From NCBI GenBank assembly GCA_030603445.1, contig JAUVXU010000001.1, forward strand, positions 62,001 through 126,000: a DNA stretch of 64,000 nucleotides. The letters run 5' to 3'. The notes under the pieces were generated by a model. That model saw only the letters and a program-made list of their open reading frames with translations, searched no databases and was not told the origin of the DNA. The translations under genes and the position numbers were made by a program. The stretch is from Methanomicrobia archaeon. GTDB taxonomy: Archaea > Methanobacteriota_B > Thermococci > Methanofastidiosales > NM3. Below, piece after piece: positions 8,558 through 16,125 of this stretch (position 1 is its first letter; each line of letters begins with the position of its first letter).

Positions 8558-9859
8558 CTAAAGTTTATGCTGTATCGGGGGCACGTATGTAGCAACACGC
8601 TCTATTTTTCTGTCAAGCTCTAGAACACGTTTGGCTTGGGTGACCGGAACGCCCATACGTATTTCTTTAGTGCGGCCGTAGCGCCCTTTACTAACAACTT
8701 TTGCATTTAATATGCCTAGCATATCTAGCTCGGATATAATATCAGATATTCTTCGCTGCGTCAATATCTCGCTTGAAGAAAGCTTACACAAGTCACGATA
8801 GACTGTATAGACCTCCCCAGTAGAAATTCCAGAAGGTTCATATTTTTCTAGTAATATACAGGAGTATAAAACAAGCTTTGATTGTATCGGCAGCGTTTTA
8901 ACGACTTCTACTATTCTGTCCTGTTCTATATGGTCCTTTGCCTCACGTACATGTTTCTCGGTGATCCTTTTGCTTTTCTCGCGCTCTGCCAGTTCTCCTG
9001 CAACCCTGAAAAGATCAAGTGCACGTCTAGCATCTCCATGCTCCTGGGCAGCATATGCAGAGCATAACGGTACTACACCAGTATCTATTAAATTAATTGA
9101 CCTGCAAGACATCTTCGCACGTTGTGTGAGTATGTCCTGAAGCTGTATGGCGTCGTATGGCGGAAACACTATCTCCTCTTCCCCAAGCGAGCTTCGTACA
9201 CGAGGATCCAGAAATTCTATGAAGTTGAGGTCGTTTGTTATACCGATAATGCTAACGCGCGCGTTAACAAGATCAGAGTTTACGCGTGTAAGGTTATATA
9301 ATACTTCATCGCTCCCCTTTCGAAGCAATCTATCGATCTCATCGAGAACTATTATGACCAGGCGCTTTTCGCGATCCAGTGTTGAAAAGAACGTGTCATA
9401 CACCTTATCCGTGGGCCACCCTGTTAAGGGTATGGACTGCCCAAAATATTCACCCAACTTCGCCAAAAGACGGTATTGTGTATCAACTATTTCACAGTTC
9501 ATATAAATAAACCAGACTGGATAATCATTATCAGTAACAGCAGAGTAGTCGGGAACTATATTATTGTCTCGAAAAGTCTTTGAAAAGAATTTCCCGCCGA
9601 TCTTTTTGACAAGTGCTTTGCCAATATGTTTAACAACAGCTGTTTTTCCAGTACCTGTCTTTCCATACACAAATATATTAGAAGGCGTTTCTCCCTTGAA
9701 AACGGATACTAGTATAGCTGCTACCTCTTCTATTTGACGCTGTCTATGAGGTAGTTGATCAGGCGTATAAGAATGACGTAAAACCTCTTTATTAATAAAA
9801 ATGCGTTCATTGCTTAAAAGTTCATCAAATAAACAGTCTAGACTCTTTTGGTTGTTCAT
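8558..9859 (-). CDS. orc1: Orc1/Cdc6 origin-recognition ATPase
   Basis: Replication initiator that binds origin recognition boxes and loads MCM. About 433 residues. AAA+ signatures are Walker A GKTGTGKT near residue 68, Walker B VIIVLDEIDRLL near 173, and the sensor-2 region HGDARRALDLFR near 275. The C-terminal third is a winged helix that reads the origin DNA. The start was placed at the ATG at 9857-9859 with AGGTG five bases upstream; an adjacent ATG and an upstream GTG are alternatives. It heads the orc1-DP1-DP2 operon. Its TATA box (about 9890-9902) abuts an origin recognition box, and a degenerate box lies over the likely transcription start, so self-regulation is plausible. Confidence 0.96.
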   Translation of the reverse strand: MNNQKSLDCLFDELLSNERIFINKEVLRHSYTPDQLPHRQRQIEEVAAILVSVFKGETPSNIFVYGKTGTGKTAVVKHIGKALVKKIGGKFFSKTFRDNNIVPDYSAVTDNDYPVWFIYMNCEIVDTQYRLLAKLGEYFGQSIPLTGWPTDKVYDTFFSTLDREKRLVIIVLDEIDRLLRKGSDEVLYNLTRVNSDLVNARVSIIGITNDLNFIEFLDPRVRSSLGEEEIVFPPYDAIQLQDILTQRAKMSCRSINLIDTGVVPLCSAYAAQEHGDARRALDLFRVAGELAEREKSKRITEKHVREAKDHIEQDRIVEVVKTLPIQSKLVLYSCILLEKYEPSGISTGEVYTVYRDLCKLSSSEILTQRRISDIISELDMLGILNAKVVSKGRYGRTKEIRMGVPVTQAKRVLELDRKIERVATYVPPIQHKL

Positions 9860-9903
9860 CATTGCACCTGGTTCCACTAGAAACGGTCCTTTTTATATAT
9901 TTC

Positions 9904-9929
9904 CTCTACCCCTTTGTTTCCAATGGAAA
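9904..9929 (-). promoter_or_regulatory. Origin recognition box (full, minus orientation)
   Basis: Read on the minus strand it contains CCATTGGAAACAAAGGGG followed by TAGAG. This matches the archaeal ORB plan of a TTCCAxTGGAAA dyad followed by an AA-GGGG tract. It lies directly upstream of the TATA box of orc1, so bound Orc1 could also affect its own transcription. Confidence 0.85.
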
Positions 9930-9992
9930 ATTATAATAGAACACCATATTATAAGATATTTTAAGATATTATTAAATGAGGCAGTCCTTCAT

Positions 9993-10003
9993 TTCCAGTG
10001 GAA
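9993..10003. promoter_or_regulatory. Mini-ORB dyad
   Basis: Perfect 11-base dyad TTCCAGTGGAA inside the candidate origin, without a following G-tract. It matches the core of the two full boxes either side and is probably a weaker Orc1 site. Confidence 0.6.
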
Positions 10004-10140
10004 CATTTTTTACGAAATTTGGTTGATTTGCGCTTCAGAAAATGTAATTGCGAAAACTATTTATAGATAGAATGAAATAAGCTTTTAGAACCTTTTTTTA
10101 TTACAATAATAAAGCATTAAAAAATCTTTTTATTATTCTA

Positions 10141-10166
10141 CTCCACTGGAAACGAAGGGGTAGGGG
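10141..10166 (+). promoter_or_regulatory. Origin recognition box (full, plus orientation)
   Basis: Contains TCCACTGGAAACGAAGGGG then TAGGGG. It is nearly the same sequence as the box at 9904-9929 but inverted, so the pair brackets the AT-rich core with G-tracts outward. Confidence 0.87.
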
Positions 10167-10215
10167 TCAAGCATAATTTAAAAAGGTTTATTAACTAAAA
10201 TATATTATAAATCGT

Positions 10216-10866
10216 ATGGACAATTTGTCGGAGAAAAAATCCCTCAATCATTTTCTTCTTGTTCCACACGGCATTAAGTTATATTCTGGGAAGATAGGTT
10301 GTTCGAATATAGATGCATACGATGCTACGTCTATCATATTTAAAAATATTTTAAAATGGATTTTTGTGGATTATAATATAAAGGAATTCTCATTTATTGG
10401 GTTAACATTAAATGCGATGCAGACTAGAAGTGCGGAAGAATTAACACCAATTATGGAAGTCGAGTCCACAACATATGAAGATCCTGATTTAGTATCGTTT
10501 CTAATGGAGAATCAAATTAAGGTAACGTTCAAAGGAAACTTCTCTAAACTTCCAAAATATTATAGACGTGCCATGAAGAATATTACAAAGCTCACGGAAA
10601 ATCACATGGCCCACAAGCTCAATATTTTAGTTGGATATGGCCTTGGCAAAAAAAGTCTTTTTTCAAAGATAAAAAAGAAGCTTTTTAGGGATATTTTTAC
10701 AAGCGACCCTCCCGACCTAATGGTAAGCACTGCAGGTAGAGATTTTAGTATTATTTTGGAGAAAATTCCCAAGACTACAAAGACGCTAGTAGTTGATACT
10801 ATTTTTCCAGAGCTAACGCAGCAGAATATAAAATCTTTTGTTGATTATTATTTTGCTACACCCTAA
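10216..10866 (+). CDS. Divergent cis-prenyltransferase-like protein, probably non-catalytic
   Basis: 216 residues that align by pattern with undecaprenyl diphosphate synthase. FSFIGLTLNAMQTR corresponds to the YAFSTENWxR strand, KGNFSKLPKYYRRAMKNI to the GDxxxLP helix, LNILVGYG to the LNIAxxYGGR strand, and PPDLMVSTAGRD to PDLLIRTSGE. The catalytic signatures are missing: the MDGNGRWA region reads VPHGIKLYS, lacking the catalytic Asp, and RTSGE has become STAGR. It is therefore probably a non-catalytic partner, as NgBR/NUS1 is in eukaryotic dolichol synthesis. A TATA-like ATTTAAAAA at 10176-10185 implies a very short leader. It is transcribed outward from the candidate origin. Confidence 0.6.
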   Translation: MDNLSEKKSLNHFLLVPHGIKLYSGKIGCSNIDAYDATSIIFKNILKWIFVDYNIKEFSFIGLTLNAMQTRSAEELTPIMEVESTTYEDPDLVSFLMENQIKVTFKGNFSKLPKYYRRAMKNITKLTENHMAHKLNILVGYGLGKKSLFSKIKKKLFRDIFTSDPPDLMVSTAGRDFSIILEKIPKTTKTLVVDTIFPELTQQNIKSFVDYYFATP

Positions 10867-10951
10867 GCACGCAGGATTTATGCAGGGGCTTTTCGAGTTA
10901 ACGCTTGCTAAATTAAGTAGTAGCCATACGCTGAAATAGGAAGTCGTTCAT

Positions 10952-12211
10952 CTACTTAGTTGGGAGTAGTTCATTATTTACTATTTCTTTTATTTTTTTA
11001 AGATACTTCTTATATTCGTAATGTAACGTTTGTGATTTAAAATCAAAGTAAGGCTCTTCAAGTGAGATGCTTTGCTCAAAATAATACCGCATACGGGGAG
11101 CACGAGATTTCCTGCTTTCGTGGTATGAGATGGACCATACGTTGTATCGTATCTTTGAGTTAATAAAAGGGGTGTTTAGCAGTCCCATTATTCTTTCTTT
11201 ATATAGGGGATGGCATCTTATGTGTACACACCAGTGATATTTACCGTAATCATTTTCATTTAGAGATTTGACGAAGGCGCCAGCTTTTAATGTGCGGGCG
11301 CATGCACCAACACTTGCGGCAATCTTTTTCGTGTCATCGTAGTTTTTTCCTGTGAGCATTAGGAAGAAATGGGAGCATTTGTCCTTTGGCATTGGATAAA
11401 CTGTGTAGAATTTGCGTACTATTCCTGCGTTTTTTAGTTTCTCATAAGAATATCGCCATGCATTATATCCAAATATGTAAGGGTTATTCCCTTCCTTGTC
11501 TATTATTTGTGCATCGTGCTTCATTAGTCTAGATAAGTCTCCATTATAATATCCTGATTGTAGGTACATTATAAGGCGCGTATCTAGCAGCGATAGACGC
11601 AGGCGTTTTTCTTTAGTTGCCTCGAAAGCGGGTTTGAATGTTTTGTCAAAGTTTATTTTATCGACAACTAATGGCGTCTCACAAATGTTGTTAGGATTTT
11701 TCGTAAGATGGTATGGATTGTATATATCCAGTAATCCTTCTAGTTCAAATGCGGTGTAATAAAACAAGACCCCTTCGTCTTTTAGATAGTCCATAATTCG
11801 AATTATGGCTTTGGAGTCTGTGTTGTATACGGATACTAGCATCTCGTTGAATACGCCCTCTTCCAAAGGATAGAAGAAGCTCCAGCTATCAATAGTCTGC
11901 AGCAGCGAGATTAGGTAGTCATAAGTGTACTTCTTTGGGAACATTATGAAAAAGATTAACCTATTAACAGGATTCGTTGAGATCTTCGAAAGATCTATCC
12001 AATAGTTCGCTCCGGAAAGATAACCTCTCTTCTTTAGTATGGTATTTTTCACGGTTGATATATAGTTGTAGTATTTAAATCCCACAAGTTTGGCTATTTC
12101 CCTGTCAGTTAGATCCGGCTGATGTCCTAAGATATCTAGAATAGCCATTTGTGAATGGCTTAGCCTTTCATCTTTTTCTAACATTGTTATAGAATTTTCT
12201 AGAGATATCAT
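10952..12211 (-). CDS. HTH transcriptional regulator, unknown ligand
   Basis: About 419 residues from the ATG at 12209-12211; a GTG 36 codons upstream, overlapping the RPA32 stop, is a weaker alternative. Near the N terminus LSHSQMAILDILGHQPDLT and DREIAKLVGF form a helix-turn-helix of LuxR/AsnC type. The rest appears to hold two similar halves, with paired FFIMFPKKYTYD / FFLMLTGKNYDD segments that resemble tandem Lrp-type ligand-binding folds. A GGGAG lies 12 bases before the ATG, further than usual. It follows the RPA operon on the same strand and could be co-transcribed. Its targets are unknown. Confidence 0.6.
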   Translation of the reverse strand: MISLENSITMLEKDERLSHSQMAILDILGHQPDLTDREIAKLVGFKYYNYISTVKNTILKKRGYLSGANYWIDLSKISTNPVNRLIFFIMFPKKYTYDYLISLLQTIDSWSFFYPLEEGVFNEMLVSVYNTDSKAIIRIMDYLKDEGVLFYYTAFELEGLLDIYNPYHLTKNPNNICETPLVVDKINFDKTFKPAFEATKEKRLRLSLLDTRLIMYLQSGYYNGDLSRLMKHDAQIIDKEGNNPYIFGYNAWRYSYEKLKNAGIVRKFYTVYPMPKDKCSHFFLMLTGKNYDDTKKIAASVGACARTLKAGAFVKSLNENDYGKYHWCVHIRCHPLYKERIMGLLNTPFINSKIRYNVWSISYHESRKSRAPRMRYYFEQSISLEEPYFDFKSQTLHYEYKKYLKKIKEIVNNELLPTK

Positions 12212-12253
12212 ATATATAATGCGCTCCCTTGTGGTATAGATGGAGGTGATAAG

Positions 12254-12322
12254 TTGCGTGGATTTCCGCCAGGTTTTGGGCCAGGATTTACTGCACCATG
12301 CATTGATGGAGACCCCCACTAG
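12254..12322 (+). CDS. Candidate 22-residue microprotein
   Basis: A TTG start at 12254-12256 sits three bases after a full nine-base Shine-Dalgarno match, GGAGGTGAT (12242-12250), one of the strongest in the window. The peptide contains GFPPGFGPGF and ends CIDGDPH before TAG. An AT-rich TATA-like stretch at 12205-12219 is about 25 bases before the likely transcript start. It is divergent from the HTH gene, and its last bases overlap the stop codon of RPA32. It could be a leader peptide, a secreted microprotein or a chance match. Confidence 0.4.
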   Translation: MRGFPPGFGPGFTAPCIDGDPH

Positions 12323-13089
12323 GCTAACATATAGTGGCCTATGGCTGGTTCAAATATATCTCCAAGTGATAACAGTGATTTAAGTGCTTCCTCAATTTCT
12401 GCAGTAGTGAACTTAGAATCTAGTTCGGCTATAAGTACATCTAGCTCAACGCCTTTCTCATCGCTTTGGAGACTCACTATTTTTTCTAATATTTGTTTTT
12501 TTACTATTTCAAGATTTTGTACATTAACAGATTCGTCCCTTTCTTTTTCAAGGAGATAATCAAGTTCGTCAATCCCCTCTAATATCTCCGGGGCTATGTT
12601 TTCTTTACTTGCAAGTTCTAGGGCTTTTCTCATCGCTCCGGTAGTCTCCATCAACTCACGTGCACGAAAAGCTGTTTTCTTGAAATGCAGCACACGTGCT
12701 ACTGTTTCAGCACGCGCCAAAAGAAGGAATTCCGGTGATACAGAAGTTACTGCTTCTATAGTGAGCTGCTTGTTGTCCTGCCATTCCCTAGGTTTTGCAA
12801 TTAGTTGAACGAGCATGCCTCGCTCTAAAGGTTTTATAAGCTGGGCGCGCTCCCTAAACGCAGATCCCCACATCGTGGCAGTAGTATCATCAAGCAGTAT
12901 TCTTGCATAAGAGTCGTCGTCACTAAAATATGGCCCAGAAACTATTGTTGCAACGATTTTGGCACGGTGGATTTTTTCCCCATTTTTAGTAAGAATATAG
13001 TTTGGGTCAAAATCTCCCTCTTTTTCTACATAGTAGCCTGTTTGTAATTCTGATAGGTATACTCGTTTTGCTGGAAGTCGTTTCTTCAT
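12319..13089 (-). CDS. rpa32: RPA32-like subunit (OB fold plus winged helix)
   Basis: About 256 residues from the ATG at 13087-13089, preceded by GGAGG seven bases upstream; an ATG five codons earlier lies within that site. An OB fold spans about residues 40-125, including YARILLDDTTATMWG and RGMLVQLIAKPREW. A helical linker follows, then a C-terminal winged helix (about 195-256) of the type used for protein contacts. It matches the RPA-associated family that includes Pyrococcus RPA32. Its start overlaps the end of rpa14 by four bases, forming the operon rpa41-rpa14-rpa32. It should bind single-stranded DNA as part of the heterotrimer. Confidence 0.88.
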   Translation of the reverse strand: MKKRLPAKRVYLSELQTGYYVEKEGDFDPNYILTKNGEKIHRAKIVATIVSGPYFSDDDSYARILLDDTTATMWGSAFRERAQLIKPLERGMLVQLIAKPREWQDNKQLTIEAVTSVSPEFLLLARAETVARVLHFKKTAFRARELMETTGAMRKALELASKENIAPEILEGIDELDYLLEKERDESVNVQNLEIVKKQILEKIVSLQSDEKGVELDVLIAELDSKFTTAEIEEALKSLLSLGDIFEPAIGHYMLA

Positions 13090-13385
13090 ATACGTTCCTC
13101 CCATTTTTTGATCTTGTGGTATATATCCATATCCACAGAGGAGAAGTCTTGAATAACTTCTGCGTTTATGCCTTTTCCCATCTCAAAGGGCTTTCCGATG
13201 ACCCGTATGACAGTTCCTATTTCATAGAGTTTGTCTCCAAATATTGTTATTTGCCCTGTGCCATCGTCTATAATCATGGTGTAATCATTCGGGTTAGACC
13301 TAATTACAGTACCTATAACGGTAACATAATCGTCTTCCTCTTCTATCTCCACTATTTCTTTTTCAACAGCAGGATTTCTACTCAC
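13086..13385 (-). CDS. rpa14: RPA14-like small OB-fold subunit
   Basis: About 99 residues from a GTG at 13383-13385 that overlaps the end of rpa41; GGAG lies ten bases upstream. An open frame continues upstream, but that part lies inside rpa41 and is not conserved-looking. The sequence is one OB fold: VTVIGTVIRSNPNDYTMIIDD, GTGQITIFGD, IGTVIRVIGKPFE. Size, order and neighbours match RPA14 of the Pyrococcus heterotrimer. Four-base overlap with rpa32 implies coupled translation. Confidence 0.82.
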   Translation of the reverse strand: MSRNPAVEKEIVEIEEEDDYVTVIGTVIRSNPNDYTMIIDDGTGQITIFGDKLYEIGTVIRVIGKPFEMGKGINAEVIQDFSSVDMDIYHKIKKWEERI

Positions 13386-14412
13386 CGTAATCACACTCCA
13401 GAATAGATAGGACGTTTTGTGTCTCTTTGTTAAATTCCAGGGGCCTAATATCCTGAACATTGATATTTATCCCAGTATACTCATTTTCTGAGATAGACCC
13501 TATAAGCACTATCTCCTTTCCAAGAATATCTGGTTTTTTCTCTAGGATGTACTCAAGGCCAGCGCTCTTTCCTGTGTATCCTGCATCAAGGTAGCCTTGT
13601 AGATCACGTGCTATGTTATCTGGGGACTCTCCGAGGAGTTCTGATGCGCTGTCGCTAAACAAGACGGCCCGGATGTGGTTTGTTCCATCATCTATTCCTA
13701 TCTCAACTACCATGGCTTTCTTCGGAACAATGCGTATCTTGCAGTTATCACAAAAGAAGGAATCTTTTGATTTAATGGCCCGTTTATGACATGTAGGACA
13801 AGCATCATAGATAAGAAGACGGTATATATTGGATATAGTCGCCCTTATCTCTATCGAATGTTCTCCTGGGGATATGTCTATTAGTTTTTTTCTCACTACA
13901 TTTTGAGGGGATTTGTATGTAAGTTCTGGGAAATTGCTTTCATCCTCTACTATGATCCTGCCTTTGTAACCGAGGCGTAGTTGTGGGCCTGACGGCCCTT
14001 TTACAGATATGCAATTTATTAGGCGTATCACATTGCCATCATGAATTTTATTATATATGTCTAATTCTCTGTCCCATAAAGTCAAATATATCTTTCCTGT
14101 TGGGTCTCCAAGAAGGAATGATTGAAGCTGTTTTTTCTTCTTGTCTTCCTTGATGAATTCTTTTTTATCGAAAACTCGTAGCACACGAGTAATTAAATGT
14201 AGATTCATAAGCCCATCGGTTATTTTATCGATTGTGAGCTCTGGCGATTCAACTGTTTCTGTTATGCCATGTTCTGCAGCAATTAGGGAGATTATTCCCT
14301 CATCAGTTATGTGGGACCCAATAGACTCCTTTTTTTCATTTATCATACGTTCTATGGCGTCTTCTCCGAATCCTTTTTCTTTAAGTAATACGACGAGTTC
14401 ATCTATTCCCAT
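13378..14412 (-). CDS. rpa41: RPA41-like large subunit of the RPA heterotrimer
   Basis: Main single-stranded-DNA-binding subunit, about 344 residues. The start is the ATG at 14410-14412, with AAGGTGA just upstream; a GTG three codons earlier falls in that site. An N-terminal helical region (about 1-55) is followed by an OB fold (LITRVLRVFDKKEF, KIYLTLWDRE). The second OB fold holds a zinc ribbon, CPTC with FFCDNC, at about residues 204-225. It is first in the rpa41-14-32 operon. The divergent neighbour is the THUMP-Nudix fusion, about 100 bases away across a shared AT-rich promoter region. Confidence 0.9.
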   Translation of the reverse strand: MGIDELVVLLKEKGFGEDAIERMINEKKESIGSHITDEGIISLIAAEHGITETVESPELTIDKITDGLMNLHLITRVLRVFDKKEFIKEDKKKKQLQSFLLGDPTGKIYLTLWDRELDIYNKIHDGNVIRLINCISVKGPSGPQLRLGYKGRIIVEDESNFPELTYKSPQNVVRKKLIDISPGEHSIEIRATISNIYRLLIYDACPTCHKRAIKSKDSFFCDNCKIRIVPKKAMVVEIGIDDGTNHIRAVLFSDSASELLGESPDNIARDLQGYLDAGYTGKSAGLEYILEKKPDILGKEIVLIGSISENEYTGININVQDIRPLEFNKETQNVLSILECDYGE

Positions 14413-14461
14413 CTTTTTCACCTTAACACGTTATATCAATGATATTTTAGATGCTTTTTCC

Positions 14462-14493
14462 CTTATATAAATATATAGCAAATCTTTAAATGT
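14462..14493. promoter_or_regulatory. Divergent promoter region (rpa41 / THUMP-Nudix)
   Basis: TTATATAAATATATA at 14463-14477 is suitably placed as a minus-strand TATA box for rpa41. CTTTAAATG at 14484-14492 is about 25 bases before the GTG start of the rightward gene, implying a leaderless or nearly leaderless transcript for the latter. Confidence 0.5.
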
Positions 14494-14513
14494 AACAATG
14501 CAAAAAATATAGT

Positions 14514-15794
14514 GTGAATTGTTATTTAATTCGTTATGCGGAGATTGGAATAAAATCCTCCCAGATACGAAATAAGTGGTTACACCAATTAAGGCAGAAT
14601 ATAGAAAGATGCCTTTTTTGGAACGCCGTATCATTTGGCCGCGTTGTTATAGTTCAAGGTAGGCTTATAGTATATTCTAATGACAAAAAGGCGGCCGACG
14701 CTATGCACCATGTTATGGGGATATCCTCAATATCTCCTGCCACAGAAATTGATTTGGATATGGGGGAGCTAAAAAACGTTGCATTAAGGATTTATCACGA
14801 AAGGAATCCAAAGACATTTAGAATATCCACTCAGCGCGTTACAAAAGATTACCAACTTACCTCCCAAGAGATCAATGAACAGATCGGCGAGGCCGTTTAT
14901 GAGGCCGGCGGGACAGTAAGCCTAACAAAGCATGAGCTTAACATATCTTTTGAAATTATCAATGACAAAGCATACGTCTTTACCGAAGTCAACAGAGGAG
15001 TCGGTGGCCTTCCACTCGGTGTGCAAAATGTTGGCTGTGCTGTCGTAAAAACACTTCGCGATTTAGTGGCCTGTTGGTTATTTATGAGGCGGGGATGCCC
15101 TGTTGAGGTCGTAGCATATAACACTAATCACACGAGCATTTACATTGACATATTGCAGTCATTTGCCTGTAGCGGCCTGAGAATACAACTTATCAATAGC
15201 ACAGATGATCTAAAGGAAGTTCTGCCTTCGTATCTTAAGCGTGATATCGAGGTAGTTGTCAGTGGCACACAAATCGATGCCCCGGAAGGCATGGTAAACT
15301 TATGCCCATGTGAACTTTTCACTACCATTCAGTTAAATGACACGCTTCGTATGGCCGGAATAGTTCTTCCACACCCTATCGAAAATCATATGCTCTCTGC
15401 AGGAGGGATCGTCTACAAAGACAATAAAATTTTTCTTTTTAGGCGAAAGGATGAAAGGACATGGCTGCTCCCAAAAGGTGGGGCGGATAACAAGGAGCAT
15501 CTTAGAGAGGCGGCATTGCGTGAAATATGTGAGGAAACTGGTCTGTGCAATGTAGATATTGGTGATATGGTTGGAAAGGCGCAGTACTCATTTGTTAGGG
15601 AAGGCATAAAATACACCAAAGATGTTTACTATTATCTGTGCACTACTTGCGACGAGCTAGTTACTTTAGAACCACTCTTTGACGATCATGCTTTCTTAAG
15701 TCCGAATGATGCGGAAAAACGTGCCACATTCGTGAACGACAAAAGAATGATAAGGTGTTCGCAACGGCTCCGCGACGCACGCAGACGTTCATAA
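14514..15794 (+). CDS. ThiI-like THUMP / degenerate PP-loop / Nudix fusion
   Basis: 426 residues, GTG start. The first ~175 residues follow ThiI: LIRYAEIGIKS, the NFLD/THUMP region (FRISTQRVTKDYQ, EINEQIGEAV) and GGLPLG. Where ThiI has the PP-loop ATP site SGGxDS, this protein reads CAVVKTLRDLVACWLF, so the nucleotide site is lost, although the following MRRGCPVEVVAYN strand is kept. From about residue 300 a complete Nudix domain is fused on, with box GGADNKE...REICEETGL near residue 320. THUMP should bind tRNA; Nudix enzymes hydrolyse nucleoside diphosphate derivatives. The function is not known. It is transcribed away from the RPA operon. Confidence 0.8.
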   Translation: MNCYLIRYAEIGIKSSQIRNKWLHQLRQNIERCLFWNAVSFGRVVIVQGRLIVYSNDKKAADAMHHVMGISSISPATEIDLDMGELKNVALRIYHERNPKTFRISTQRVTKDYQLTSQEINEQIGEAVYEAGGTVSLTKHELNISFEIINDKAYVFTEVNRGVGGLPLGVQNVGCAVVKTLRDLVACWLFMRRGCPVEVVAYNTNHTSIYIDILQSFACSGLRIQLINSTDDLKEVLPSYLKRDIEVVVSGTQIDAPEGMVNLCPCELFTTIQLNDTLRMAGIVLPHPIENHMLSAGGIVYKDNKIFLFRRKDERTWLLPKGGADNKEHLREAALREICEETGLCNVDIGDMVGKAQYSFVREGIKYTKDVYYYLCTTCDELVTLEPLFDDHAFLSPNDAEKRATFVNDKRMIRCSQRLRDARRRS

Positions 15795-15859
15795 TGCATG
15801 CACAATGAGAAAAGCTTTTTAAACAAACGGAAATTATCTTCTTTATTAGCGTGATTTAT

Positions 15860-15991
15860 ATGAAAAAAGAAAAGTGGAAAGAAATCATTGAGCAGCTAGA
15901 AAATGGAGAGATAAGCGAAGAGAGTGCACACGAGGAGATAATGCGAAATTACGGCATACCCGATCAGGAGCGCATACGCCAGTGCAATTAG
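15860..15991 (+). CDS. Small acidic helical protein, unknown
   Basis: 43 residues, ATG at 15860-15862 with GTGAT nearby and a TATA-like CTTTTTAAACA at about 15814-15824. It is highly charged: EKWKEIIEQLENGEISEE followed by a short helix. The GEISEE turn recalls SHOCT-like mini-domains. No function can be assigned. A T-rich terminator follows. Confidence 0.5.
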   Translation: MKKEKWKEIIEQLENGEISEESAHEEIMRNYGIPDQERIRQCN

Positions 15992-15995
15992 GGAA

Positions 15996-16029
15996 TTCTT
16001 TCACTCTTTTTTATTATAGATTTTTTTGA
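15996..16029 (+). terminator. T-rich transcription terminator
   Basis: Successive T-tracts (TTCTTTCACTCTTTTTT and GATTTTTTTGA) directly after the 43-residue gene; oligo-T is the usual archaeal termination signal. Confidence 0.45.
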
Positions 16030-16125
16030 TTAACCTACTTCTTTCAGTTAGGTTTGCATGCTTTGATTTTCAGGGTGGTTTTTGACAGCAATCTTTTAAT
16101 ATATAGGTATTAACATTTAAGTATT

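Larger units (their letters stand above)
9863..10215. other. Candidate replication origin (oriC)
   Basis: An AT-rich intergenic region between leftward orc1 and a rightward gene. Two full origin-recognition-box-like elements lie at 9904-9929 (minus) and 10141-10166 (plus). Their dyads face inward and their G-tracts point outward, as in characterised archaeal origins. A dyad without a G-tract is at 9993-10003, and a degenerate copy is at about 9872-9889. The DNA between 10004 and 10138 is almost pure A/T with long T and A runs, suitable as the unwinding element. Adjacency to orc1-PolD matches origins in Thermococcales. This is pattern-based; firing has not been shown. Confidence 0.88.

Noticed and set aside
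14431-14634. Minus-strand frame between rpa41 and the THUMP-Nudix gene
   Set aside because: It overlaps the promoter region and the start of the opposite gene and has no recognisable features.
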